Source: Streptomyces fragilis (GTDB lineage Bacteria; Actinomycetota; Actinomycetes; Streptomycetales; Streptomycetaceae). From it: a stretch of 64,000 nucleotides of DNA. The DNA lies in contig NZ_BEVZ01000003.1 in NCBI RefSeq assembly GCF_003112515.1, forward strand, positions 310,001-374,000, in the 5' to 3' direction. The position numbers and the translations under genes were made by a program. Below are positions 16,137 to 24,465 of this stretch, piece after piece; position 1 is the stretch's first letter, and every line of letters begins with the position of its first letter. The notes under the pieces were generated by a model. That model had not been told where the DNA came from. It did not search any database and saw only the letters and a list, made by a program, of their open reading frames with translations.

Positions 16137-17639
16137 TCAGACGGAGCCGCGGAAGTCGGGGCCCTCGACGATCAGGCCGGTGACCAGCGCGCCGGACATG
16201 CCGGCGTGCGGCAGACCGCCGCCGGGGTGGGACCAGCCGCCCGCCCGGTACAGGTTCACCAGGCCGGTGGTGTTGCCGGGACGGAGCAGCGCGGCCCCTC
16301 CGCCGGCCAGCGCGGGGGCGGGAACGCCTTCCGCGCCGGTCTCCCGCCGGACGTCCGCCGGGGTGCGGACCTCGTGCCACAGCAGCCGCTCGCGCAGCCC
16401 CGGCACGGCGGCCTCCGCGGCCGTCAGCATCAGCCGCGCCCGCAGCTCCGCCTCCCGCGCGTCCGTACCGGCCGGCACCGTCGCGGTCAGGACCACGGAC
16501 TCGTGGGCGTCGTCGGGCCGCAGCGCCGGGTCGCCGGGGCGCAGCACGGTGACCGTCGGGACGACGGAGGACCGCTCGCCGGCCGGGGGAGCGCCGGTGA
16601 GCGCCTCCAGCTCCGCCTCCCGGTCGGGGGAGTGGACCACCGTCCGGTGCACCGCGTCCGCCTCGCCCGCGCCGCGCAGCGCCAGCAGCACCGTGAGCCG
16701 GCCCGGCACCGGTCCGCCGGCCGGACCTGGCGCGACCTCGCCCTCGGCCGCGGTCGTGTGGGGGCCCGCCACGAGGTCGGGGCGCACGCCCACCACCACG
16801 TGGTCCGCCTCCTCGAGCGTGCCGTCGGCGAGCTCCACACCGGCCGCCCGGCCGTCCTTCTCCACCACGCGGACCGCCTCCGCGCCGAAGCGGAACTCGA
16901 CCCGCCGGGCCAGGCAGCGCTCGTACACCGCGCGGGCCAGCTCGCGCAGCCCTCCGCGGACGTACCAGAGACCGAAGGCGTGCTCCATGTACGGCAGCAC
17001 CGCGGCGCTCGCCGGGGCGGTCCGCGGGTCCAGGCCGTACGCGAGGGCGTGACTCTCCAGCAGACGCGCCAGCCGCGGATCGCCCAGCTCCCACTCGCCC
17101 ACCTGGGCGAGGGTGGCGGCCCGCCGGGTCCGCAGCAGGCGCCGGTGCGGCACCGACGGGTACGGCTCACGACCGGCCAGCACGTCCCAGTTGGGCCACA
17201 GCGGCTCCTCCAGGAGCGGGCGGCGGGTGCGGTCCCAGGCCTCCCGGCCGCGGACCAGGAACGCGCCCCAGCGCTCCCCGGCGCCCCGGCCGACGCTCTG
17301 CTCCAGGGCCGCCACCACGCCGGCCCGGGAGGCGTTGGGCAGGTCCACCCGGGTGCCGTCGGGGAAGAGGTGACGGGCCGAGGGATCCGTCTGGACCAGC
17401 TCGACGCACTCCTCCAGCGGCTCCCTGCCGGTCTTGACGAACAGGTCGCGGTACACGGCCGGCAGCGGGAGGAGGCCCGGACCGGTGTCGAAGGCGAAAC
17501 CGTCGCGTTCCCGGCGGCGCAGGGCGCCCCCGTAGGTGTCCGTCCGCTCGTACACCGTCACGCGGTGGCCGGCCACGGCCAGGCGCGCGGCGGCCGCCAT
17601 GGCGCCCATGCCGGCGCCGATCACTGCTACCCGTCCCAT
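16137..17639 (-). CDS. phytoene desaturase-like FAD oxidoreductase
   Basis: A 500-residue flavoprotein. ATG 17639 is chosen because the dinucleotide fold MGRVAVIGAGMGAMAAAARL begins there. The upstream codons lack a Shine-Dalgarno and are not family-like. The segments YERTDTYGGALRRRERDGF and FDTGPGLLPLP, the GLWYVRGGLRELARAV stretch, and the C-terminal GLVNLYRAGGWSHPGGGLP match CrtI/CrtN-type desaturases. No other carotenoid gene (crtE, crtB, crtY) is present in the window, so the substrate is uncertain. It may be an orphan relative acting on a different isoprenoid or lipid. Confidence 0.85.
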   Translation of the reverse strand: MGRVAVIGAGMGAMAAAARLAVAGHRVTVYERTDTYGGALRRRERDGFAFDTGPGLLPLPAVYRDLFVKTGREPLEECVELVQTDPSARHLFPDGTRVDLPNASRAGVVAALEQSVGRGAGERWGAFLVRGREAWDRTRRPLLEEPLWPNWDVLAGREPYPSVPHRRLLRTRRAATLAQVGEWELGDPRLARLLESHALAYGLDPRTAPASAAVLPYMEHAFGLWYVRGGLRELARAVYERCLARRVEFRFGAEAVRVVEKDGRAAGVELADGTLEEADHVVVGVRPDLVAGPHTTAAEGEVAPGPAGGPVPGRLTVLLALRGAGEADAVHRTVVHSPDREAELEALTGAPPAGERSSVVPTVTVLRPGDPALRPDDAHESVVLTATVPAGTDAREAELRARLMLTAAEAAVPGLRERLLWHEVRTPADVRRETGAEGVPAPALAGGGAALLRPGNTTGLVNLYRAGGWSHPGGGLPHAGMSGALVTGLIVEGPDFRGSV

Positions 17640-17695
17640 GCGGGGGAGTCTAGGCCGCGCGGACCAGCGCGTTCCTGCGGGGACGGGCATGCCGA

Positions 17696-17723
17696 AGGGG
17701 CGCCCGCCTCGGCGGACGCCCCT
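17696..17723 (-). terminator. hairpin terminator downstream of the DUF3040 gene
   Basis: Thirteen-base arms 17696-17708 and 17711-17723 pair with a single mismatch around a 2-base loop. It lies 12 bases past the stop of the DUF3040 gene on the minus strand. Confidence 0.6.
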
Positions 17724-17735
17724 GAAAGCTGTCGG

Positions 17736-18134
17736 TCAACGGTCCGGCTGGTCGTCCCGGCGGCGCTGCCAGCGCTGCTCGATGCGATCCATCACGGACC
17801 TTTTACGGACCGTCGCCGCGGCTCCGGGTGTGCCCGGGGCGTCGGCCGGCTGCTCGCCGGACCGGGGGCCCTTGCGCCAGCCGGTGACGGCGAGAACGGC
17901 GCACCCCAGCATGACGAGGAAGCCCACCACGCCGATCCAGATCTGCTGGGCGACCATTCCGGTCATGAGGAGCGCGATACCTACGAGGAAGCCCGCTACC
18001 GCCTGGTAGACCCGTCGCCGGGTGTACGTGCGCAGCCCGCTTCCCTCGAGCGCTGTCGCGAACTTGGGATCTTCGGCGTACAGCGCTCGCTCCATCTGCT
18101 CGAGCATGCGCTGCTCGTGCTCCGAGAGCGGCAC
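17736..18134 (-). CDS. DUF3040 membrane protein
   Basis: This 132-residue protein starts at GTG 18134, six bases after AGGAGG. The family N-terminus (M)PLSEHEQRMLEQMERALYAE confirms that start over the upstream ATG. Residues 1-45 are a charged helical segment. Two hydrophobic segments follow (about 47-63 and 66-86), then a basic tail. DUF3040 proteins are widespread in actinobacteria, commonly near cell-envelope or division genes, but their function is not established. It appears to be monocistronic. Confidence 0.9.
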   Translation of the reverse strand: MPLSEHEQRMLEQMERALYAEDPKFATALEGSGLRTYTRRRVYQAVAGFLVGIALLMTGMVAQQIWIGVVGFLVMLGCAVLAVTGWRKGPRSGEQPADAPGTPGAAATVRKRSVMDRIEQRWQRRRDDQPDR

Positions 18135-18552
18135 GGGAGTCCTCCTCATCGTGCAGTCGCCGGGGCGACCGGGGGTCCCCTCCAGGATAGGCAGGGAATC
18201 GCCCCCGTGAAACCCGCCCCTCTACGCCATTCGGCAACCGGTTCCGGTCATGGCGGGGCCGGCCCGTGGAACGTTCATTCCCCGCGGGCCCGCCTGTCAT
18301 GCCGGGCGGTCTGCCCCCGATCATACGGGTCTCGCGGCCGGTCGGCAGGGGTCACGACGGAGTCCGTCCGGAGCCGCGCCGCTGATCACGGCGGGGATGC
18401 CGGCCGGAAGGCGGTGCGGGACGCCGGACGCGGGGTGGCCGGGACCCGGCGTCGGCACGGGTCCGGACGGTCCCCGGCAGCCCCGCGGGGCCCTGTGCGG
18501 CACCGCGGGAGCCGCCCGGGAACGGTACCCGGCCGTGCGAATTGGCCAGGTT
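18135..18552. other. intergenic region, no gene recognised
   Basis: About 420 bp with no credible reading frame. It must contain the promoter of the DUF3040 gene at its left end. The right end runs into the GTGACGGTCAC repeats. Confidence 0.4.
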
Positions 18553-18675
18553 GTGACGGTCACGACACCGCTGTCGCCGCCGTGACGGTCACGAGGCCGG
18601 TGTGAACCGCCGTGACGGTCAGGACGCCGCTGTGACCGCCGACACCGCTGTGGCCGCCGTGACGGTCACGACGCC
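18553..18675. repeat. about 30-bp repeats each carrying a GTGACgGTCAC palindrome
   Basis: Copies beginning GTGACGGTCA start at about 18553, 18582, 18612 and 18659, with CCGCTGTGxCCGCC between them and one degenerate unit lacking the palindrome near 18641. The 11-bp core GTGACGGTCAC is palindromic around its central base. The array overlaps the last codons of the methyltransferase gene, whose stop lies inside the final unit. Confidence 0.75.
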
Positions 18676-19430
18676 GGGGGCGCCTCGGCCAGCACGTGGA
18701 GCTGGGTGGCCACCGAGTGGAAGGCCTCCAGCGAGGCCACCGCGGACTCCAGGCGCAGCAGCGCCTCCCGGGCGCCGGGCTCGGTGTCGACCAGGACGCC
18801 GGGGACCAGGTCGGAGAAGACCCGCACACCGTGCACCGCGCCCACCCGCAGGCCGCTCCCCTCGACCAGCGTGGTCAGCCGGTCGACGGTGAAGCGGTGC
18901 GGGACCGGATCCTGCTCGCCCCAGCGGCCGTCCGGGTCCTCCAGCGCCTGCCGGGCCTCGTTGAAGTGGCCGGCCAGGGTGCGGGAGAGCACCGCGCCGC
19001 CCAGGCCCGCCGCGAGCAGGCTCAGCAGCCCGCCGGGGCGCAGCGCCGCGGCCACGTTGCGCAGCCCTTCCGCGGGGTCGTCGACGTACTCCAGCACGCC
19101 GTGGCAGAGGACCGCGTCGTAGGAGGAACGGTCCACGACGTCGAAGAGGCCGTGGACGTCCCCCTGAACCCCTCTCACCCGGTCGGCCACTCCCGCCTCG
19201 GCGGCACGGCGCTCCAGGGCGAACAGGGCGTCGGGGCTCGGGTCGACGACGGTGACCCGGTGCCCGAGCGCGGCGACCGGCACGGCGAACCTGCCGCTGC
19301 CGCCGCCGGTGTCGAGGACGTCGAGCGACGGGTCGCCGCCGGACTTGGCGCGGCGGTCCAGGGCGTCCTTCAGGACCTCCCAGACCACGGCGGTACGGAG
19401 AGAAGCGCGGGGGCGCATCGGGTCCGACAC
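18666..19430 (-). CDS. SAM-dependent methyltransferase
   Basis: This 254-residue class I methyltransferase starts at GTG 19430 behind GAGGAG; an ATG at 19418 is an alternative. Motif I is LDVLDTGGGSGRFAVPVA, the acidic end of strand two is VTVVDPSPDALF, and motif IV is YDAVLCHGVLEYVDDPAEG. These match the small-molecule (SmtA/UbiE-like) group rather than DNA or rRNA enzymes. The substrate is unknown. Its C-terminus is encoded in a tandem repeat region. The HEPN gene lies 75 bp upstream on the same strand. Confidence 0.88.
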   Translation of the reverse strand: MSDPMRPRASLRTAVVWEVLKDALDRRAKSGGDPSLDVLDTGGGSGRFAVPVAALGHRVTVVDPSPDALFALERRAAEAGVADRVRGVQGDVHGLFDVVDRSSYDAVLCHGVLEYVDDPAEGLRNVAAALRPGGLLSLLAAGLGGAVLSRTLAGHFNEARQALEDPDGRWGEQDPVPHRFTVDRLTTLVEGSGLRVGAVHGVRVFSDLVPGVLVDTEPGAREALLRLESAVASLEAFHSVATQLHVLAEAPPAS

Positions 19431-19505
19431 GGCGATTGACTCCTCGGCGGGCGATCGGTGGCCGCCCGCCCACGGGAGCGCGGGGGGCCGGCGAATGCCC
19501 CCACC

Positions 19506-19934
19506 CTAATGGGCGTCCGGGCCGGTCAGCCCTGTCGCCCGCTCCACCAGACGCAGGAACGTGGAGACGTCGCGTATCAGGTCGTCGGCCTCCCGCGCGG
19601 AGACGGCGTGCGGCAGGTCGGCCTCGGCCCGCGCGCGGCGTTCGGCACCCGCGGCGAAGAACGAGGCCCACTCGCTCAGCTCCGGCGCGGCTTCCGCGAG
19701 GACCTCCCAGGCGCTGCGTATCGGCGTCCGGCGGCCGCGGCGGGGCTCGGGCAGCTGGTCGACGCGCACCGCGAGCACGGCGGCGGCACCGCGCAGGGCG
19801 GCCAGGTGGGCCGCGGCGTAGCGCTCGTTGGGCGTGGTCAGGAGCAGAGCGCCGTCCAGCCCCCGGCGGGCACGGTCGAGCAGATCGAGGCCGGCGGGCG
19901 GTGCGGACGCCCGGCGGGCCACCGGGTGGGTCAT
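19506..19934 (-). CDS. SAV_6107-type HEPN domain protein
   Basis: A 142-residue helical protein starting at ATG 19934 behind AGGAGG. It resembles the SAV_6107 family of HEPN-domain proteins known from streptomycetes (LDLLDRARRGLDGALLLTTP, YAAAHLAALRGAAAVLA). Residues 102-109 read RAEADLPH, which fits the Rx4-6H pattern that HEPN ribonucleases use for catalysis, but I cannot tell whether it lies in the right helix. It is divergent from the ABC/YhgE operon. No obvious nucleotidyltransferase (MNT) antitoxin gene is adjacent. Confidence 0.75.
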   Translation of the reverse strand: MTHPVARRASAPPAGLDLLDRARRGLDGALLLTTPNERYAAAHLAALRGAAAVLAVRVDQLPEPRRGRRTPIRSAWEVLAEAAPELSEWASFFAAGAERRARAEADLPHAVSAREADDLIRDVSTFLRLVERATGLTGPDAH

Positions 19935-20048
19935 GGCGAACCTCCTGTCGTCGTACGACAGCATCTGTCCTGTCTGGTCCCATCTTGGGGTCTGCCACTG
20001 ACAATCGCGCCGACCTGCGGTTTTGCCCGACGGGCGGGTTCGGGTTAG

Positions 20049-20076
20049 TTTTTGCACTGACCAGTCAGTGCAAAAA
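20049..20076 (+). promoter_or_regulatory. probable operator of the TetR regulator
   Basis: A perfect inverted repeat with 12-base arms (TTTTTGCACTGA at 20049-20060 and its complement at 20065-20076) and a CCAG spacer. It lies 10 bp before the ATG of the ABC ATPase gene and between divergent genes. The ACTGACCAGTCAGT core is a common TetR-family operator pattern. The operon it precedes ends in a TetR gene, so autoregulation is likely. Confidence 0.8.
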
Positions 20077-20086
20077 GCTGAGGTGC

Positions 20087-21541
20087 ATGCGTGTGAGCCG
20101 GCAGGGGGACGGGCAGCCGCCCGGATCGGGCGTCGCCGCCCGGGGACTCGGAGTGAAGGGGCCCAGGGGCTGGGCGTTCAGGGGCGTGACCTTCGAGGCC
20201 GGTCCCGGCTCGCTGGTGGCCGTCACCGGCCCCACGGGGTCGGGCCGCACGGCGCTGCTGCTGGCCCTCACCGGGCGGATGCGCACGGCCGAGGGCACGG
20301 CCCGGGTGGCCGGGCTGGAACTGCCCCGGCGGATGGCGCGGGTCCGCCGGGTGTCCGGGGTGGCCCACATGCCCGGCGTGACGGACCTCGACCCCGCCCT
20401 GACCGTCGCGGAACACCTCCGCGAGCGGGCACTGGTCGGCCGCCGGTACGGGGGACCGGCGGCCGACCTGGTGCGCGGACTGCTGCGTTCGCCGCGGGCG
20501 CGGGCGGCCGAGGACGCGGCCCGCGCGGACGCGGCGCTCCGGGCCGTGGGGCTGGTGCCCGGCGACCTGCCGAAGGAGGACCGCACGGCGGTGCGGGACC
20601 TGTCCCGGGCGCAGGAACTGCGGCTCTCGGTGGCACTCGCGCTGCTCGGCCGCCCCGGGCGCCCCGAGGTGATCGCGGTGGACGACGCGGACCTCGGCCT
20701 GTCCGGTCCCGAGCGGGAGGAGGCGGTCGCGCTGCTGTCCTCGCTGGCCGCCGGCGGCACGACCGTCCTGGCCGCGTTCCGCGAGGCCCCGGGTGAGGCG
20801 GACCTCGTGGTCCCGGTCGGTGAGCCGGCCGCCCCGGAGGACCTCCCGCCCGCGTCCGGACGCCTCCGCCGCGTGGTCCGCCGCGGCGCCCCTGCCGCCG
20901 CTGTTCCGGTGGCCGCGGGCGACGAGTCCGTGGGCCCCGACGACACCGCCGGACCCGCTGGCCCCGGGGGTCCTGGCGGCCTCGGTGGCCTCGGTGGCGG
21001 GACGGCCGCGGATCCGGCGGCGCCCGACGCCGCGGCCGCCGCCGACGACGCCAAACACGGTCGAGCGGACCGGAACGGTGCTGCGGCGCCCGGCCGGACC
21101 GCGCCCGGCCGGACCGCGCCCGGCCGGACCGCGCCCGGCCGGACCGCGCCCGACGAGACCGGCCCTGACCGGGCCGCGTCCGATGAGACCGTGCCCGACG
21201 GGGCCGGATCTGACCGGACCGCGCCCGACCGAACCGGCCCTGACCGGACCGCGCCCGACCGAACCGGCCCTGACCGGGCCGCGTCCGGCGGGACCGTGCC
21301 CGACGGAGCCGCTTCCGGCGAGACCGGCCCTGACCGGGCCGTGCCGGAAAAGACCGTGCCCGAAGAGACCGACCTCGAGGGAACCGCCCCCGCCGCGGCC
21401 GGACCGGGCGACGCCGACGAGGACACCCCCCAGTCCGGGAAGGCGGCGAACGACGCCCCCGGAGAGGACCCGCAGGAGGCCGTCGAGGCCCCGACCACCG
21501 AGGAGGACGCGGATGCGCACCCCGCGACTGGCCGCGCTTGA
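20087..21541 (+). CDS. ABC-type ATPase with degenerate motifs and low-complexity tail
   Basis: A 484-residue protein starting at ATG 20087. The first about 245 residues are an ABC ATPase fold. The Walker A motif is GPTGSGRT, with Arg54 where Lys is expected. The signature is LSRAQE rather than LSGGQ. Walker B is VIAVDD, with Asp200 at the catalytic Glu position, and VLAAFR lacks the switch His. Residues about 260-484 are a disordered tail with five-residue repeats (APGRT x4, then PDRTG/PDRAA variants). It overlaps the start of the membrane gene by 29 bp. The partner is clear, but ATP hydrolysis may be weak or lost. Confidence 0.85.
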   Translation: MRVSRQGDGQPPGSGVAARGLGVKGPRGWAFRGVTFEAGPGSLVAVTGPTGSGRTALLLALTGRMRTAEGTARVAGLELPRRMARVRRVSGVAHMPGVTDLDPALTVAEHLRERALVGRRYGGPAADLVRGLLRSPRARAAEDAARADAALRAVGLVPGDLPKEDRTAVRDLSRAQELRLSVALALLGRPGRPEVIAVDDADLGLSGPEREEAVALLSSLAAGGTTVLAAFREAPGEADLVVPVGEPAAPEDLPPASGRLRRVVRRGAPAAAVPVAAGDESVGPDDTAGPAGPGGPGGLGGLGGGTAADPAAPDAAAAADDAKHGRADRNGAAAPGRTAPGRTAPGRTAPGRTAPDETGPDRAASDETVPDGAGSDRTAPDRTGPDRTAPDRTGPDRAASGGTVPDGAASGETGPDRAVPEKTVPEETDLEGTAPAAAGPGDADEDTPQSGKAANDAPGEDPQEAVEAPTTEEDADAHPATGRA

Positions 21542-23597
21542 GCTGCGGCGGTTCGGCCGGGGTCGGCTGACCCGGGCCGCACTGGTCTCCATGATCCTGC
21601 TGCCGCTGCTGTACGGCGCGCTCTACCTGTGGTCCTTCTGGGACCCCTACGGCAACCTCGACCGCGTCCCCGTCGCGCTGGTCAACCAGGACCGCGGCGC
21701 CACCGCCGAGGGCGAGAGGCTGACGGCCGGTGACGACATCGCCGACGGCCTGCGCGACAGCGGGACCTTCGACTGGCGGCAGGTCGGTCCCGAGGAGGCA
21801 CGCGAAGGCGTGGAGAGCGGCCGGTACTACCTGTCGCTCACCATCCCCGCCGACTTCAGCGAGCGCATCGCCTCCGGAGGGAGCGACGATCCCCGGGCCG
21901 GGGCGCTGAAGGTGCGGACCGACGACGCGAACAACTACATCGTCGGCCAGATCTCCCGCACCGTCTTCGCCGAGGTCCGCACCGCCGCCTCCACCAAGGC
22001 GACCCGCGGCTTCCTGGACCACATCTTCGTGTCCTTCTCCGACATCCACGACGCCACCGAGGAGGCCGCCACCGGCGCCGACGACCTGGCGGGCGGCATC
22101 GAGAAGGCGAAGAAGGGCTCCCAGGACCTGGCCGGCGGGCTCGGCGACGCCCGGACCGGCAGCGAGGACCTGCACAAGGGCCTGACCCGGCTGCACGGCG
22201 GCAGCAAGGACGTGGCCGACGGCGCCCGCCGGGTGGCCGCGGGCACCGGGACACTGGCCGGCAAGGTCAACGGCGTCGCGGACACCGTGCGCCCCTTCCT
22301 GGAGAAGAACGAGCAGACCATCGCCAACACCGCGCGCCTGGTGGCGGACGCCGCCGGCGAGGTCCGCGCGAACCTCGACGCCCTGGCCGACGCCGCGCCC
22401 GGGGCGGCCCGCGACGCCGCCGCCTCCTCCACGACCCTCACCGACGTCCACCACACGCGCTGCGAGGTCTCCCCGCTGCCCGACCCGGCCTGCCCCGACC
22501 TGAAGAAGGCCGCCGACGCCGCCGCCGACACGGCCGCCGTCGCCGGGGACGTGGACGAACTGGTCGCCGGCCAGAAGGACCACCTCGCCGCACTCGACAA
22601 GCACCTCGCCACCCTCGAGAAGCAGGCGGACGCCCTCGCCGGCCGGGCCCCCCGGCTCACCGAGGACCTCGACGACGCCGTGCGCAGGATCAACGCACTG
22701 GACCGCGGCGCGAAGGCGGTCGCGGCCGGGGCCAAGGACCTCCACAAGGGACTCGGCCGCGCCGAGAAGGGCGCCGCGAACCTCGACGAGGGCGTCGGCG
22801 CGCTGAAGAAGGGCGCCGACCGCCTCGACGGCGGCATCTACCGGCTGGTCGACGGCTCCGGCGAACTCGCCGGCGGCCTGCACGAGGGCGCCGGGAAGAT
22901 CCCCGACCTCGACACGGCCGAACGCGACCGCCGCACCGAGGTGATGGCCGACCCCGTGCGCCTGGCCAACTCCAAGCTCCACCAGGCCGACAACTACGGC
23001 ACCGCCTTCGCGCCCTACTTCATCCCGCTCGCCCTGTGGGTCGGCGCGATGGTCGCCTACATGCTGATCCAGCCCCTCAACCGCCGGGCCCTGGCGGCCG
23101 GGGCACCGGCCTGGCGGATCGCCGTGGCCGGCTGGCTGCCGGTGGCGGCGCTGGGCGCGCTCCAGGTGACCGCGCTGATGTCCGTCCTGCACTGGGGGAT
23201 CGGCCTGCGGACGGCCCGCGGCGCGGCCACCGTCGCTTTCCTGCTGCTGGTCACCGTCTGCTTCGCGGCGATCGTCCAGTGGCTCAACGCCCGCTTCGGC
23301 GCGGCCGGCCGGATCCTGGTGCTCGCCCTGCTCATGCTGCAGCTGACCTCGGCCGGCGGCACCTACCCGGTGGAGACCAGCCCCGGCTTCTTCGGCGCGA
23401 TCCACCCCTACCTGCCGATGAGCCACGTCGTCGAGGCGCTGCGCCGGCTGATCACCGGCGGCGACACCGCCCCGGTCCTGCAGGCCTGCGCGGTCCTGCT
23501 CGCCTATACCGCCGGAGCCCTCGTGCTGACCTCGGTCGCGGCCCGGCGCAAGCAGGTGTGGACCTTCGACCGCCTGCGCCCGGAGCTGAGTCTGTGA
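21513..23597 (+). CDS. YhgE/Pip-family membrane protein (ABC-2-like exporter)
   Basis: This 694-residue protein starts at ATG 21513, six bases after AGGAGG and inside the end of the ATPase gene. One membrane segment near residues 25-42 is followed by VPVALVNQDRGA, the hallmark of the YhgE/Pip family. A long extracellular helical region of about 450 residues has repeated DLxxGLxxAxxGS/ADGARR-type heptads. The C-terminal part holds about five or six membrane segments with FFGAIHPYLPMSHVVEALR. Relatives include phage receptors and secretion or export proteins. With the adjoining ATPase and TetR genes it looks like a regulated exporter. Confidence 0.9.
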   Translation: MRTPRLAALELRRFGRGRLTRAALVSMILLPLLYGALYLWSFWDPYGNLDRVPVALVNQDRGATAEGERLTAGDDIADGLRDSGTFDWRQVGPEEAREGVESGRYYLSLTIPADFSERIASGGSDDPRAGALKVRTDDANNYIVGQISRTVFAEVRTAASTKATRGFLDHIFVSFSDIHDATEEAATGADDLAGGIEKAKKGSQDLAGGLGDARTGSEDLHKGLTRLHGGSKDVADGARRVAAGTGTLAGKVNGVADTVRPFLEKNEQTIANTARLVADAAGEVRANLDALADAAPGAARDAAASSTTLTDVHHTRCEVSPLPDPACPDLKKAADAAADTAAVAGDVDELVAGQKDHLAALDKHLATLEKQADALAGRAPRLTEDLDDAVRRINALDRGAKAVAAGAKDLHKGLGRAEKGAANLDEGVGALKKGADRLDGGIYRLVDGSGELAGGLHEGAGKIPDLDTAERDRRTEVMADPVRLANSKLHQADNYGTAFAPYFIPLALWVGAMVAYMLIQPLNRRALAAGAPAWRIAVAGWLPVAALGALQVTALMSVLHWGIGLRTARGAATVAFLLLVTVCFAAIVQWLNARFGAAGRILVLALLMLQLTSAGGTYPVETSPGFFGAIHPYLPMSHVVEALRRLITGGDTAPVLQACAVLLAYTAGALVLTSVAARRKQVWTFDRLRPELSL

Positions 23598-24220
23598 GAA
23601 TCGACGGCATGAAAAGCAGCACCGGCCGCCGTGCCGCCACCAAGCAGAAGCTCTACGAGGCGGCCGTGACCCTCATCGCCGAGCAGGGCTTCTCCGCCAC
23701 CACGGTGGACGAGATCGCCGAGCGGGCCGGGGTCGCCAAGGGCACCGTCTACTACAACTTCGCCAGCAAGTCCGTGCTCTTCGAGGAGCTGCTGCGGCAC
23801 GGGGTCGGGCTCCTGACGGCCTCCCTGCGCGAGGCCGCCGAGCAGACCGCGCGCAGCGGCGGCAGCCGGGTGGACGCGCTGGACGCGATGATCCGGGCCG
23901 GCCTGGTCTTCATCCACCGCTACCCCGCCTTCACCCAGCTCTACGTCGCCGAGCTGTGGCGCACCAACCGGGCCTGGCAGGAGACGCTGATGGTGGTCCG
24001 GCAGGAGGCCGTCGCGGTGGTCGAGGGGGTGCTGCGGGACGGCGTCGAGGCCGGGGAGTTCAGCGACGAGATCGACGTCTCGCTGACGGCGGCCGCCCTG
24101 GTGGGCATGGTCCTCGTCGCGGCGCTGGACTGGCTCGCGTTCCAGCCGGAGCGGTCGCTGGACGACGTGCACGGCGCGCTCTCCCTGCTGCTGCAGGGCC
24201 GGGTGACCGGACGGCGCTGA
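23594..24220 (+). CDS. TetR-family transcriptional regulator
   Basis: A 208-residue protein whose GTG start at 23594 overlaps the previous stop (GTGA); an ATG at 23609 is also possible. The helix-turn-helix is typical: TLIAEQGFSATTVDEIAERA, followed by GVAKGTVYYNFASKSVLFEE. The rest is the ligand-binding helical domain. It is the last gene of the ATPase-YhgE operon and probably represses it through the 12-4-12 palindrome at 20049-20076. A compound pumped by the exporter could be the inducer; this is inference. Confidence 0.93.
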   Translation: MRIDGMKSSTGRRAATKQKLYEAAVTLIAEQGFSATTVDEIAERAGVAKGTVYYNFASKSVLFEELLRHGVGLLTASLREAAEQTARSGGSRVDALDAMIRAGLVFIHRYPAFTQLYVAELWRTNRAWQETLMVVRQEAVAVVEGVLRDGVEAGEFSDEIDVSLTAAALVGMVLVAALDWLAFQPERSLDDVHGALSLLLQGRVTGRR

Positions 24221-24409
24221 CCCCCGTCGGAGGGCTCCGCCACGGGGCTCCGCCACGGGGGCGCCGCCACGGGCGGCCCCGGGCCGGGCGGCACGCGCAC
24301 CGGTACCGCCGCCCCGTGTCGGCGGTACCGGCGGCGCGGTGCCCCGCTCCCCCGGGAACACTCTGCCGCCCGCAGGGTCCCGCCCCATCCGGGCGGATAC
24401 TCATCCCCC

Positions 24410-24431
24410 GGCTGAGTACGCGTACTCAGCC
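24410..24431 (+). promoter_or_regulatory. 22-bp perfect palindrome upstream of the DUF4126 gene
   Basis: The arm GGCTGAGTACG is followed directly by its complement CGTACTCAGCC. It lies about 20 bp upstream of a TACCAT -10-like box, covering the expected -35 region. A related half-site GATACTCAT precedes it. The position fits a repressor or activator binding site. Confidence 0.7.
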
Positions 24432-24451
24432 GCGCCCGCCGCGGGGCGCGT

Positions 24452-24457
24452 CTACCA
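24452..24457 (+). promoter_or_regulatory. -10 box, probable leaderless promoter
   Basis: TACCAT lies eight bases before the GTG start at 24466, and there is no Shine-Dalgarno sequence. Transcription would begin at or next to the start codon. Confidence 0.5.
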
Positions 24458-24465
24458 TCACGGGC

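Noticed and set aside
16137-17639. Carotenoid biosynthesis cluster
   Set aside because: Only one desaturase-like gene is present; no phytoene synthase, cyclase or prenyl synthase gene is in the window.
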